Positions 1 through 5,922 of a DNA stretch of 22,771 nucleotides are shown here, in pieces; position 1 is the first letter of the stretch; every line of letters begins with the position of its first letter. The translations under genes and the position numbers were made by a program. A model generated the notes under the pieces. It was not told where the DNA came from and made no database searches. It saw nothing but the letters and a program-made list of their open reading frames with translations. The stretch is from an uncultured Oscillospiraceae bacterium. Its GTDB lineage: Bacteria; Bacillota; Clostridia; Oscillospirales; Acutalibacteraceae. The stretch covers positions 1 to 22,771 of the forward strand of contig CAJMBP010000022.1 in the NCBI GenBank assembly GCA_905211675.1, given 5' to 3'.

Positions 1-34
1 CTCCAAAAGTGTCTAACTTTTGGGGTGCATATCA
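1..34. mobile_element. Possible terminal inverted repeat of an IS3-family (IS150-like) element, cut by the window edge
   Basis: Read on the minus strand from position 34, the sequence begins TGATATGCACCCC and continues with AAAAGTTAGACA. From memory this resembles the ends of IS150-group IS3 elements (TG at the outer end, then a GCACCC-type block and a GTTRGAC word). Positions 3-10 and 16-23 also form a perfect 8 bp inverted repeat (CCAAAAGT/ACTTTTGG) with a 5-base loop. No transposase is visible because the element would extend to the left of the window. A plain hairpin terminator for the minus-strand phosphoesterase is the alternative, but I see no clear T-run after the hairpin on either strand. 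Confidence 0.4.
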
Positions 35-51
35 GCCCGTCCTTTTGTCTT

Positions 52-525
52 TTATAATCTTATTATTGTAGGTAGTATGCCGTTATCGCGAATGTCGATA
101 GCGGCATAACTGTTTGCGCCGTCGCGCGAGCGCGCGCATGAACCGGGATTCACAATATACAGGCCGTTGTCATATTTTATATTGGGAATATGGGTGTGTC
201 CGTACAACGCGATGCGGCAGTCGGACTGTCGTGCGGCCTTTTCCAACGCGGCTGTACCGCCCTTTACCGCAAGTGTGTGCCCGTGGGTAATAAAAATATT
301 AACTCCGCCTATATTCGCAACGGTGCTGTAAGGGTAGTTTGAAAATATGTCACAGTTGCCGCTTACAATGTAAAATTTTTTGTCGGAGTATTCATAGGTA
401 AAATCTTCTATATCATTTGTAACGTCACCCAAAAAGATAACAGTTTCTGCCTGCGCCTCACGGCGTATTATTCGGTCGACAATACTGCCTTTACCGTGTG
501 AATCGGAAATTACCGCTATTCGCAT
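52..525 (-). CDS. YfcE/MJ0936-family metallophosphoesterase
   Basis: Predicted soluble phosphodiesterase of 157 residues with two metal ions. The calcineurin-like motifs appear in order: DSHG (Asp8, His10), GDVTND (Asp34), GNCD (Asn57), THGH (His81) and GHTH (His110, His112), followed by the NPGS motif typical of the YfcE/MJ0936 subgroup. The length fits that family. The start is set at 525, where AGGTGA sits four bases upstream; an in-frame ATG at 546 would add seven residues and has no better ribosome site. In many Firmicutes this family lies next to the ITPase gene rdgB, which would be to the right on this strand but is absent here. The natural substrate of most members is unknown. A possible promoter (TTGCTT, 17 bases, TATTAT) lies just upstream on the minus strand. 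Confidence 0.85.
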   Translation of the reverse strand: MRIAVISDSHGKGSIVDRIIRREAQAETVIFLGDVTNDIEDFTYEYSDKKFYIVSGNCDIFSNYPYSTVANIGGVNIFITHGHTLAVKGGTAALEKAARQSDCRIALYGHTHIPNIKYDNGLYIVNPGSCARSRDGANSYAAIDIRDNGILPTIIRL

Positions 526-587
526 AAAGTCACCTGCTTTTAACATACATTTACATATATAATACTTTATTTCAGGGGGAAAAGCAA

Positions 588-806
588 ATGAATAATGATA
601 TTGGTAAAAAAATTAAAAATATAGGCAAAAATACCATTGAGGCGGCAAAGCGCGGTGACACAGACGCGGTTTTGCAGTCGCTTAACGAGTCAGACCGCAA
701 AAAAATCGAAGAGACACTGTCCGACAAAGAAAAACTTAAAAAAATATTGAACTCGGACGCCGCTAAAAATTTAATGAAAATATTGGACGGAAACAAAAAT
801 GGATGA
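588..806 (+). CDS. Small charged helical protein of unknown function, first of a three-gene set
   Basis: I do not recognise this family. The 72-residue product is rich in Lys, Asp, Glu and Asn, has no membrane segment or signal peptide, and should be almost wholly alpha-helical. It starts at an ATG seven bases after AGGGGGA (574-580). Its last eight bases overlap the start of the next gene, so the two are probably translationally coupled. A TATAAT at 558-563 may be its -10 box, but no good -35 is visible. The strong ribosome site and the overlap argue for a real gene; the antisense ORF over the same span has neither. Confidence 0.7.
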   Translation: MNNDIGKKIKNIGKNTIEAAKRGDTDAVLQSLNESDRKKIEETLSDKEKLKKILNSDAAKNLMKILDGNKNG

Positions 807-1158
807 TTTAAGCGAAAGACTTGCAGAACTGCTGAACGACCCCGAAAGCTTGGAACGGGTGCGGTCGGTTGCCGAAAATTTTTTGGGCGGTGAAAAATCG
901 GGCAATCGGCAAGCGCCGTCGCCCGATTTGAACTCTGCGCTCGGTGACAGCGGTCTTGACCCAGTTCAAATTACAAAAATACTTTCTTTGTTATCACAGC
1001 TTAAAAACAGCGGCAACGACATCCGTTCAAATTTGCTTTTGGCACTTAAACCGCTGCTCAGTCCGCCGCGGCGCGAAAAGGTAGATACCGCAATAAAGCT
1101 TTTAAAGCTTATCGATATGCTGCCTATGCTTCGCGACAGCGGAATATTCGATTTTTAA
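799..1158 (+). CDS. Small protein of unknown function with a Pro/Leu-rich helical C-terminus, second of the set
   Basis: I do not recognise a named domain. The 119-residue product has an acidic helical N-terminal part (about residues 1-30), a Gly/Ser/Pro-rich middle (31-55), and a C-terminal half of short amphipathic helices. These contain LLLALKPLLSPPRREKVD, followed by repeated leucine and methionine pairs. It has no clear transmembrane span. The reading frame overlaps the preceding gene by eight bases and ends 14 bases before the next start, so all three are likely one transcript. The C-terminal pattern of a conserved-looking 'LKPLL..RR..K.D.AI.L' stretch could be a protein-interaction surface; that is inference only. 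Confidence 0.7.
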   Translation: MDDLSERLAELLNDPESLERVRSVAENFLGGEKSGNRQAPSPDLNSALGDSGLDPVQITKILSLLSQLKNSGNDIRSNLLLALKPLLSPPRREKVDTAIKLLKLIDMLPMLRDSGIFDF

Positions 1159-1172
1159 AAGGAACTGATTTT

Positions 1173-1421
1173 ATGACCACGACCGACGGTTTTTCAAGCA
1201 ATATCGAGCGTGCCGTCGATGAAATGCTTGATATGAGTAAACGGGCAAAGCATGCGCAAAATAACCGTAAAATTGAAAGGGAAAAACCCGAACCGAAAAA
1301 TTCAATATCAAGCATAAATATTCCGTCAGACACACTGCTTATATTGGGCTTAATTTTGATTTTATCAAATGAAAACTGCGATAAACTGCTGCTTTTGGCA
1401 ATGCTATATATACTTAGCTGA
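1173..1421 (+). CDS. Small protein with a charged N-terminus and hydrophobic C-terminal hairpin, third of the set
   Basis: Function unknown. In the 82-residue product, about residues 1-50 are hydrophilic (an N-terminal helix, then a Lys/Arg/Glu/Pro-rich linker). Residues 54-82 form two short hydrophobic runs separated by SNENCDK, ending ILS. This could be a membrane-dipping hairpin or a tail anchor. The start follows AAAGGAA by about eight bases. Together with the two upstream genes it suggests a small complex in which this protein is the membrane-associated partner. I see no hairpin terminator directly after the stop. Confidence 0.65.
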   Translation: MTTTDGFSSNIERAVDEMLDMSKRAKHAQNNRKIEREKPEPKNSISSINIPSDTLLILGLILILSNENCDKLLLLAMLYILS

Positions 1422-1739
1422 CGGTGATTTTAAACGGTGAAATTTAAGGAAAATTTTTGCATTTTTTTACATTATGTAAACTAAGATAACCTAAAAAGTT
1501 TTTCACTTTATCCACCGAATAATCCACCTTTTCAATCTAAAAGTCAGTATTTTAAGCCGTTTTTAAGCAGATTTTGTTGGAAAACTCGGTGAATAAGTGG
1601 AAAAAGTGAATATGCATAAATAAAATGAATATAAAATTATGTAAAACCGTCAGGGGGTTATTACCTTATTTTTACAAATTGTTTATTCGGAATAATTCAA
1701 AAAAATATATATTTTTCGACATATTTTTCTTATCGGTAC
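1422..1739. other. AT-rich non-coding spacer with dyads and DnaA-box-like words
   Basis: No ORF with a ribosome site is seen here. The spacer holds a perfect palindrome TTTACAT-T-ATGTAAA at 1466-1480. It also holds a long-range inverted repeat of 14 bases with one mismatch (TTCACTTTATCCAC at 1502-1515 against 1597-1610). DnaA-box-like words are TTATCCACC at 1508-1516, TAATCCACC at 1520-1528, and TTATTCACC on the minus strand at 1588-1596. Its role is unknown. Confidence 0.5.
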
Positions 1740-1768
1740 TTGAACGGCGGATAATCAGGTGTTATAAT
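1740..1768 (+). promoter_or_regulatory. Sigma-A type promoter of manA
   Basis: A -35 box TTGAAC (1740-1745) and a perfect -10 box TATAAT (1763-1768) are separated by 17 bases. They lie 35 bases upstream of the manA start codon, which has GGGAGG at 1790-1795. Confidence 0.75.
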
Positions 1769-1803
1769 ATAATAAAAATTGGTTAGGTTGGGAGGCTCTG
1801 ATT

Positions 1804-2760
1804 ATGTACCCTTTACTTCTTAAAGCACCGATAAAGGATTATCTGTGGGGCGGCACAAGACTTATAGACGAATTCGGTTTTAAAACCGATAAAGAAAAAG
1901 CGGCGGAAGCGTGGGTGCTTTCCTGCCATAAAGACGGCAACAGTATTGTTAAAAACGGAGAACATGCAGGCAAAACATTACAAGAGGTGTTGGATGTCTG
2001 GGGTAAAGAGGTTTTAGGCGCCAAGGCGGCGGGCTTTACCTATTTTCCGATTTTAATAAAGCTTATAGACGCAAAGGACAGGCTTTCGGTTCAGGTTCAC
2101 CCTGACGACGAATATGCACTCGCTCATGAGGGCGAATACGGCAAAACCGAAATGTGGTATGTTGTCGATTGCGATGAGGGCGCACAGCTTATATACGGCT
2201 TTAATCAGGACATATCGCAGGGCGAGTTTTTGGAACGCATAAACAACAACAATCTGTCGCCGGTATGTAATTATGTGCCGGTTAAAAAGGGCGATGTGTT
2301 TTTTATCGAAGCCGGAACAATGCACGCCATAGGCAAGGGTATTCTTATTGCCGAGGTACAGCAAAACTCAAACACAACCTACCGTGTATCTGACTACGGC
2401 CGTCTCGGTGCCGACGGCAAGCCGCGTCAGCTTCACATAAAGCAGGCGATTGAAGTTACAAAAACAGAAGTGCCTACCATGCCGTACGGCAATGTCGGCG
2501 ACGTTACGCTTTATCCCTTCGGCACGGTAAGGGAGCTTGCAAAATGCGACTATTTTACTGCAGAGCTTATAAATCTTGACGGCAATGTGGGCGTATATGA
2601 CAACGAAAGCTTTATATCACTGCTTGTTACCGAGGGTGAGGTTTTGCTTTCGTACACGGGCGGAATGATGAGCCTTAAAAAAGGCGACAGCGTTTTTGTT
2701 CCCGCTACACTTAAAGTAAGTCTTATAGGCACCGCCGAAATTATATATACGCATATGTAA
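1804..2760 (+). CDS. manA: Class I mannose-6-phosphate isomerase
   Basis: Interconverts mannose 6-phosphate and fructose 6-phosphate in the cytosol, linking mannose use and GDP-mannose or exopolysaccharide supply to glycolysis. The 318-residue length matches the short Firmicutes ManA type. Zinc ligands of the cupin fold are visible: Gln97 and His99 in VQVHPDD, Glu116 in GKTEMWYV, and His174 in AGTMHAIGKG. The conserved YRVSDYGR segment (Arg194) supplies the catalytic arginine. The N-terminal DYLWGG motif is also typical. The gene appears monocistronic, with its own promoter at 1740-1768, ribosome site GGGAGG and a hairpin terminator at 2794-2825. Confidence 0.92.
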   Translation: MYPLLLKAPIKDYLWGGTRLIDEFGFKTDKEKAAEAWVLSCHKDGNSIVKNGEHAGKTLQEVLDVWGKEVLGAKAAGFTYFPILIKLIDAKDRLSVQVHPDDEYALAHEGEYGKTEMWYVVDCDEGAQLIYGFNQDISQGEFLERINNNNLSPVCNYVPVKKGDVFFIEAGTMHAIGKGILIAEVQQNSNTTYRVSDYGRLGADGKPRQLHIKQAIEVTKTEVPTMPYGNVGDVTLYPFGTVRELAKCDYFTAELINLDGNVGVYDNESFISLLVTEGEVLLSYTGGMMSLKKGDSVFVPATLKVSLIGTAEIIYTHM

Positions 2761-2793
2761 AGAATGCCTTACGGTTTTAATTTACAAAATAAG

Positions 2794-2825
2794 GGCTGTA
2801 AAAAAACCTTAGTTTTTTTACAGCC
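2794..2825 (+). terminator. Hairpin terminator shared by manA (+) and the bofA-like gene (-)
   Basis: A perfect 14 bp stem (GGCTGTAAAAAAAC at 2794-2807 with 2812-2825) with a four-base loop. It is followed by GATTTT on the plus strand and by CTTATTTT on the minus strand. It lies between two converging genes, so it probably stops transcription both ways. Confidence 0.75.
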
Positions 2826-2835
2826 GATTTTATGC

Positions 2836-3096
2836 TCAAATAATTATTTGTGCCAAAACTACCGCGCAAACGCAGGGAATGCCTAAAATTCCGCTGCCTC
2901 CCAATGTCCACCAGTTAATCGGAATATGTACGCCGGTGAATTTTCGGGTAATATTTATTAAAATAACTGCCGAAATCCCGAGCAGCGCGTTAAAAAATAA
3001 AGATTTTGTTATTTTATGACTTTTTATATGCAAAATAAGTAATATAAAAGCACAAACCGACACCCAAGCGGTTGCAGCAATTCCGAGAGCATTCAA
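2836..3096 (-). CDS. BofA-family membrane protein (pro-sigma-K processing inhibitor type)
   Basis: Small membrane protein of 86 residues with an N-terminal hydrophobic segment, a middle segment (about residues 30-50), and the BofA-type C-terminus: FTGVHIPIN, then GGSGILGIPCV and a final hydrophobic run. In Bacillus, BofA holds the SpoIVFB protease inactive in the forespore outer membrane until the sigma-K checkpoint; many Clostridia keep BofA-like proteins with less certain roles. The start is placed at TTG 3094-3096, five bases after GAGGTGA. An upstream TTG at 3114 would put the ribosome site inside the gene. It is transcribed away from the ATP synthase operon. Its presence suggests a spore-forming lineage. 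Confidence 0.75.
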   Translation of the reverse strand: MNALGIAATAWVSVCAFILLILHIKSHKITKSLFFNALLGISAVILINITRKFTGVHIPINWWTLGGSGILGIPCVCAVVLAQIII

Positions 3097-3198
3097 AAAA
3101 ATCACCTCACACAACTATATATGAAGATCTGCGCTGTTTTATGTTTGTTAATAAATGTGAACGTGCAGTAAATTTTTTTGTTAAATTTTTGATTTTTA

Positions 3199-3227
3199 TA
3201 GACTTATGAAATAATTTGTGGTAAAAT
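3199..3227 (+). promoter_or_regulatory. Promoter of the ATP synthase operon
   Basis: TAGACT (3199-3204) and TAAAAT (3222-3227) are 17 bases apart, with a TG about two bases before the -10. Transcription would begin near 3234. That excludes the in-frame ATG at 3237 as a normal start for atpI, because there would be no leader for a ribosome site. Confidence 0.6.
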
Positions 3228-3260
3228 GGTTTTAAAATGGGAAGAAATTGGAATGTTTGT

Positions 3261-3641
3261 ATGAAAGTTGATAAAACCGTACTTAAAGAAACAAAATTTA
3301 TAACGGCATTTGTTGTGATTTTCAGCGCTTTAATGCAAGCTGTGTTTCTGTGCACAGGCAGCTGGAATTACACCGTATTGCTCGGCAATATTTGGGGAGA
3401 CCTTGTTGCCATAGGCAATTTTTTTGTTATGGGTATTTTTGTTCAAAAGGCGGTAACGCAAAATAAAGATGAGGCCCGTCAAACCGTAAGAGCCTCGCAA
3501 AGCATCAGATTTGTCGGCATTTTTGCTTTAACGGTAATCGGAGTTTTAATACCGTTTTTAAATTCCGTTGCGGTTATTATACCGCTCATTTTTCCTCGAA
3601 TAGCGATTATGTTCAGACCTTTAACCGATAGAAATAAATGA
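3261..3641 (+). CDS. atpI: ATP synthase subunit I (AtpI-like membrane protein)
   Basis: Hydrophobic 126-residue protein at the head of the ATP synthase operon, the usual place for AtpI, which helps assemble the c-ring. About four membrane segments are visible: residues ~15-35, ~38-65 (possibly split) and two within ~80-120, with a basic loop (KDEARQTVRAS) between. Sequence conservation in this family is low, so the call rests partly on context. The start at 3261 (MKVDKTV) has a weak GGA-type ribosome site; the ATG at 3237 lies almost on the predicted transcription start and is rejected. The next gene's ribosome site begins about 15 bases after the stop. Confidence 0.7.
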   Translation: MKVDKTVLKETKFITAFVVIFSALMQAVFLCTGSWNYTVLLGNIWGDLVAIGNFFVMGIFVQKAVTQNKDEARQTVRASQSIRFVGIFALTVIGVLIPFLNSVAVIIPLIFPRIAIMFRPLTDRNK

Positions 3642-3671
3642 TTTTTAAAAATTATAAGGGGGTGTTGCTTT

Positions 3672-4568
3672 ACGAAGACTAAAAAAAGCATTGGCTTTAG
3701 AATTGTAGACGCTCTGTTTCTTGCGGGCGCTGTTTTGCCGCTTGTTTTGGGAATGGTGTTAAAGGTGCTTTTTGAACCCGAAAAGTCGGGAATAAGTATT
3801 TCGGGTGCGCTTATTTACTTTACAATTCCGATGCCTATACAAAATTTACCCATAACCGAATCACAGGTAAACTCGGCGTTGGTTATTGTTACAATTTTCT
3901 TTTTGTGCCTTTACTTTACCCACGGTCTTACCGTCAGGGCAGAGCTTAAACGGCAGCGCATTGCCGAGTGGATAGTAAAGCAAACCAAGTCGTTGGTTAA
4001 AACCAATATGAGCGATTATTTTGCGGGCTTTGCACCGTTTGTTGCCGCAATAATGGGTCTTTCGGCATTTTCCAGCCTGCTCTCTCTCATAGGGCTTTAT
4101 CCCCCTACATCAGACATAAACATAGTAGGCGGTTGGGCAATACTTGTGTTCATTCTTATAACATATTACAAAATGAAATGCGGTCCGCTTCATTATGTTA
4201 AAAGCTTTGGCGACCCGGTGCCGCTTTTGTCGCCGCTTAATATTATAAGCGAGGTTGCCACACCTGTTTCGATGGCATTCCGTCACTACGGCAATGTGCT
4301 GTCGGGCTCGGTAATTTCGGTGCTGGTGGCAACGGGGCTTCAGGGTCTTTCAAATCTGCTGCTTGGTTGGCTTCCGGGATTTTTAGGCAATATACCCTTT
4401 TTACAGATAGGTCTGCCGGCTATCCTTTCGGTATATTTTGATGTATTCAGCGGTTGTTTGCAGGCATTTATATTTGCAATGCTTACAATGCTTTATATAG
4501 CTTCGGGTTTTCCCGAAGAGGATTATTTCGCAAAACGCGCAAGAAAACTACAAAAGTCAAAAAATTAA
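3672..4568 (+). CDS. atpB: ATP synthase Fo subunit a; apparent ACG start codon
   Basis: Membrane stator subunit that forms the ion half-channels beside the c-ring. The essential arginine is in MAFRHYGNVLSG (Arg204 when counted from 3672), preceded by SPLNIISEVATPVS. The C-terminal SGCLQAFIFAMLTMLYI is also diagnostic. The frame is open upstream of the first TTG (3735), and the translation from 3672, (M)KTKKSIGFRIVDALFLAGA, looks like a normal subunit a N-terminus. A strong ribosome site, AAGGGGG (3656-3662), lies nine bases before codon ACG at 3672. No ATG, GTG or TTG is in frame between them. Starting at TTG 3735 would cut into the first hydrophobic helix and has no ribosome site. The length from 3672 is 298 residues. 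Either ACG initiates, or the base is a mutation or sequencing error. Confidence 0.85.
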   Translation, partial: TKTKKSIGFRIVDALFLAGAVLPLVLGMVLKVLFEPEKSGISISGALIYFTIPMPIQNLPITESQVNSALVIVTIFFLCLYFTHGLTVRAELKRQRIAEWIVKQTKSLVKTNMSDYFAGFAPFVAAIMGLSAFSSLLSLIGLYPPTSDINIVGGWAILVFILITYYKMKCGPLHYVKSFGDPVPLLSPLNIISEVATPVSMAFRHYGNVLSGSVISVLVATGLQGLSNLLLGWLPGFLGNIPFLQIGLPAILSVYFDVFSGCLQAFIFAMLTMLYIASGFPEEDYFAKRARKLQKSKN

Positions 4569-4594
4569 ATTTTTATAAACGGAGGAAGAATATT

Positions 4595-4876
4595 ATGGAA
4601 CTCGCAATAGGTATTATTTTAGGCTGTTGTGCTTTAGGTGCAGGCGCCGCAATGATCGCAGGTATAGGCCCCGGTATAGGTGAAGGTAACGCCGTGGCAA
4701 GTGCTTGTGAAGCGATAGGCCGTCAGCCCGAATGCAAAGGCTCGGTTACAACTACCATGCTTATGGGTTGCGCCATTGCCGAAACCACGGGTCTTTATGC
4801 GCTTGTTATAGCTATTTTGCTTATATTTGTTGCACCGAGAATGCTTGTAAATATTTTGCTTAACGCAGTAAAATAA
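4595..4876 (+). CDS. atpE: ATP synthase Fo subunit c with a Na+-type, two-carboxylate ion site
   Basis: Ring-forming rotor subunit of 93 residues: two membrane helices (about 3-27 and 53-80) joined by the polar loop GRQPE. The ion-carrying Glu63 is in AIAETTGLYAL. Helix 1 reads GIGPGIGEGN, with Pro26 and Glu30. In Na+ rotors such as Ilyobacter tartaricus the matching positions are Pro28, Gln32, Glu65 and Ser66; here Glu replaces Gln and Thr64 replaces Ser. From memory, the same two-glutamate arrangement was described for the Fusobacterium nucleatum c-ring. The start has GGAGGAAG at 4581-4588. The in-frame extension upstream of this ATG overlaps atpB and is not real. Confidence 0.93.
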   Translation: MELAIGIILGCCALGAGAAMIAGIGPGIGEGNAVASACEAIGRQPECKGSVTTTMLMGCAIAETTGLYALVIAILLIFVAPRMLVNILLNAVK

Positions 4877-4892
4877 TTCGGGGGAATTATAA

Positions 4893-5408
4893 ATGCAATC
4901 TTTGGATATTATATCCGTAAATTTATGGCAGATACTTATTTCCCTTGCAAACCTTACAATCTTGTTTTTACTGCTCAAAAAGTTTTTGTACAAGCCCGTA
5001 ACCAAAATGCTTGAACAACGGCAGGCTGAAATTGACAGTAGCTATAACGATGCCGAAAACGCAAAAAAAGACGCCGTTTCCAAAAATGCCGAGCTTACCG
5101 AGCGGCTTGCAAACGCCCGTATTGAAGCGGAGGGCATAGTGAAAGAGGCGGCAGATGCGGCAAAGGCGCGCGGCGACAAGATTGTTGAGGACGCAAAGGC
5201 ACAGGCGCAGGGCATTATTCGTCAGGCGCAAACCGACGCCGAGCTTGAGAAAAAACGCGCGGAATCTGCTATAAAGACACAAATAATAGATGTTTCTACG
5301 GCGCTTAGTGAAAAAATGTTGGAGCGTGAAATTAACGCCGACGACCACAAGGCGCTTATAGACGATTTTATTAAAAAAATAGGTGAAGATGATGACAGCG
5401 ACAGGTAA
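4893..5408 (+). CDS. atpF: ATP synthase Fo subunit b
   Basis: Peripheral stalk subunit of 171 residues, close to the usual length. One N-terminal membrane helix (about 10-30, ending LKKFLYKPV) is followed by a long Ala/Glu/Lys-rich coiled coil (about 35-150) that reaches up to the F1 head and binds delta. The start follows GGGGGA (4880-4885) by seven bases, 16 bases after atpE ends. The 3' end overlaps the atpH start by 17 bases, implying translational coupling. Confidence 0.93.
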   Translation: MQSLDIISVNLWQILISLANLTILFLLLKKFLYKPVTKMLEQRQAEIDSSYNDAENAKKDAVSKNAELTERLANARIEAEGIVKEAADAAKARGDKIVEDAKAQAQGIIRQAQTDAELEKKRAESAIKTQIIDVSTALSEKMLEREINADDHKALIDDFIKKIGEDDDSDR

Positions 5409-5922
5409 TAACTATGCCGAAGCGCTGTTTATGTTAGCGCGTGAAGAAAATTCAATTGATGAATTTTACGAAAGTTTAAAAACCGTTCGGCTCACACTTG
5501 AGGAAAACCCTGAATATTTGCAGTTTTTATCAACGCCCAGCATACCTAAGGACGAGCGCACCGCCGCATTGGAGGGGGCTTTCGGCGGCAGGATAAACAA
5601 AAATGTTCTTTCGTTTTTGCAGCTTCTTTGCGAGCACGGAAAAGCCGAAACATTTTTTGAATGTGCCGCAGAATACGAGCGCTTGCGCGAATGGGCGTCG
5701 GATTCGGTTGTTGCCACGGTTGAAACAGCCGTAGAATTGAGCGACGCTCAAAAGCAGGCTCTTATCAAAGCGCTTGAAAAGCGCACAGGCAAAAGCGTTA
5801 CGCTTAACTGTATCAAAAACAGTTCACTGCTTGGCGGTGTTCAGGTTGAAATTGACGGTGAAATACTTGACGGCAGTATTAAAAATAACTTAAAACGCGC
5901 AAGGGAAGTGATTGGTAAATGA
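5392..5922 (+). CDS. atpH: ATP synthase F1 subunit delta
   Basis: Connects the b stalk to the top of the alpha3-beta3 head. The 176-residue protein has the helical N-terminal domain (YAEALFMLAREENS, then FLSTPSIP) and the C-terminal signature SSLLGGVQVEIDGEILDGSI followed by LKRAREVI. Of the stacked start codons GTG 5383, ATG 5389 and ATG 5392, the last is chosen because AGGTGA (5381-5386) is then five bases away. The stop overlaps the atpA start (ATGA). Confidence 0.92.
   Translation: MTATGNNYAEALFMLAREENSIDEFYESLKTVRLTLEENPEYLQFLSTPSIPKDERTAALEGAFGGRINKNVLSFLQLLCEHGKAETFFECAAEYERLREWASDSVVATVETAVELSDAQKQALIKALEKRTGKSVTLNCIKNSSLLGGVQVEIDGEILDGSIKNNLKRAREVIGK

Noticed and set aside
572..796. 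Minus-strand ORF opposite the first small gene
   Set aside because: It is a mirror of a gene with a good ribosome site and overlap coupling, and shows Ser/Phe/Leu composition typical of antisense translation.
1422..1803. Replication origin in the DnaA-box-like spacer
   Set aside because: No dnaA, dnaN, rpmH or other origin-linked gene is nearby, and the boxes are imperfect, so only a weaker DnaA-site idea is kept.
3237..3260. ATG at 3237 as the start of atpI (adds MGRNWNVC)
   Set aside because: It lies only a few bases from the predicted transcription start and has no ribosome site; ATG 3261 is preferred.
3735..3737. TTG 3735 as the start of atpB
   Set aside because: It has no ribosome site and would remove 21 upstream in-frame residues that look like a normal subunit a N-terminus.
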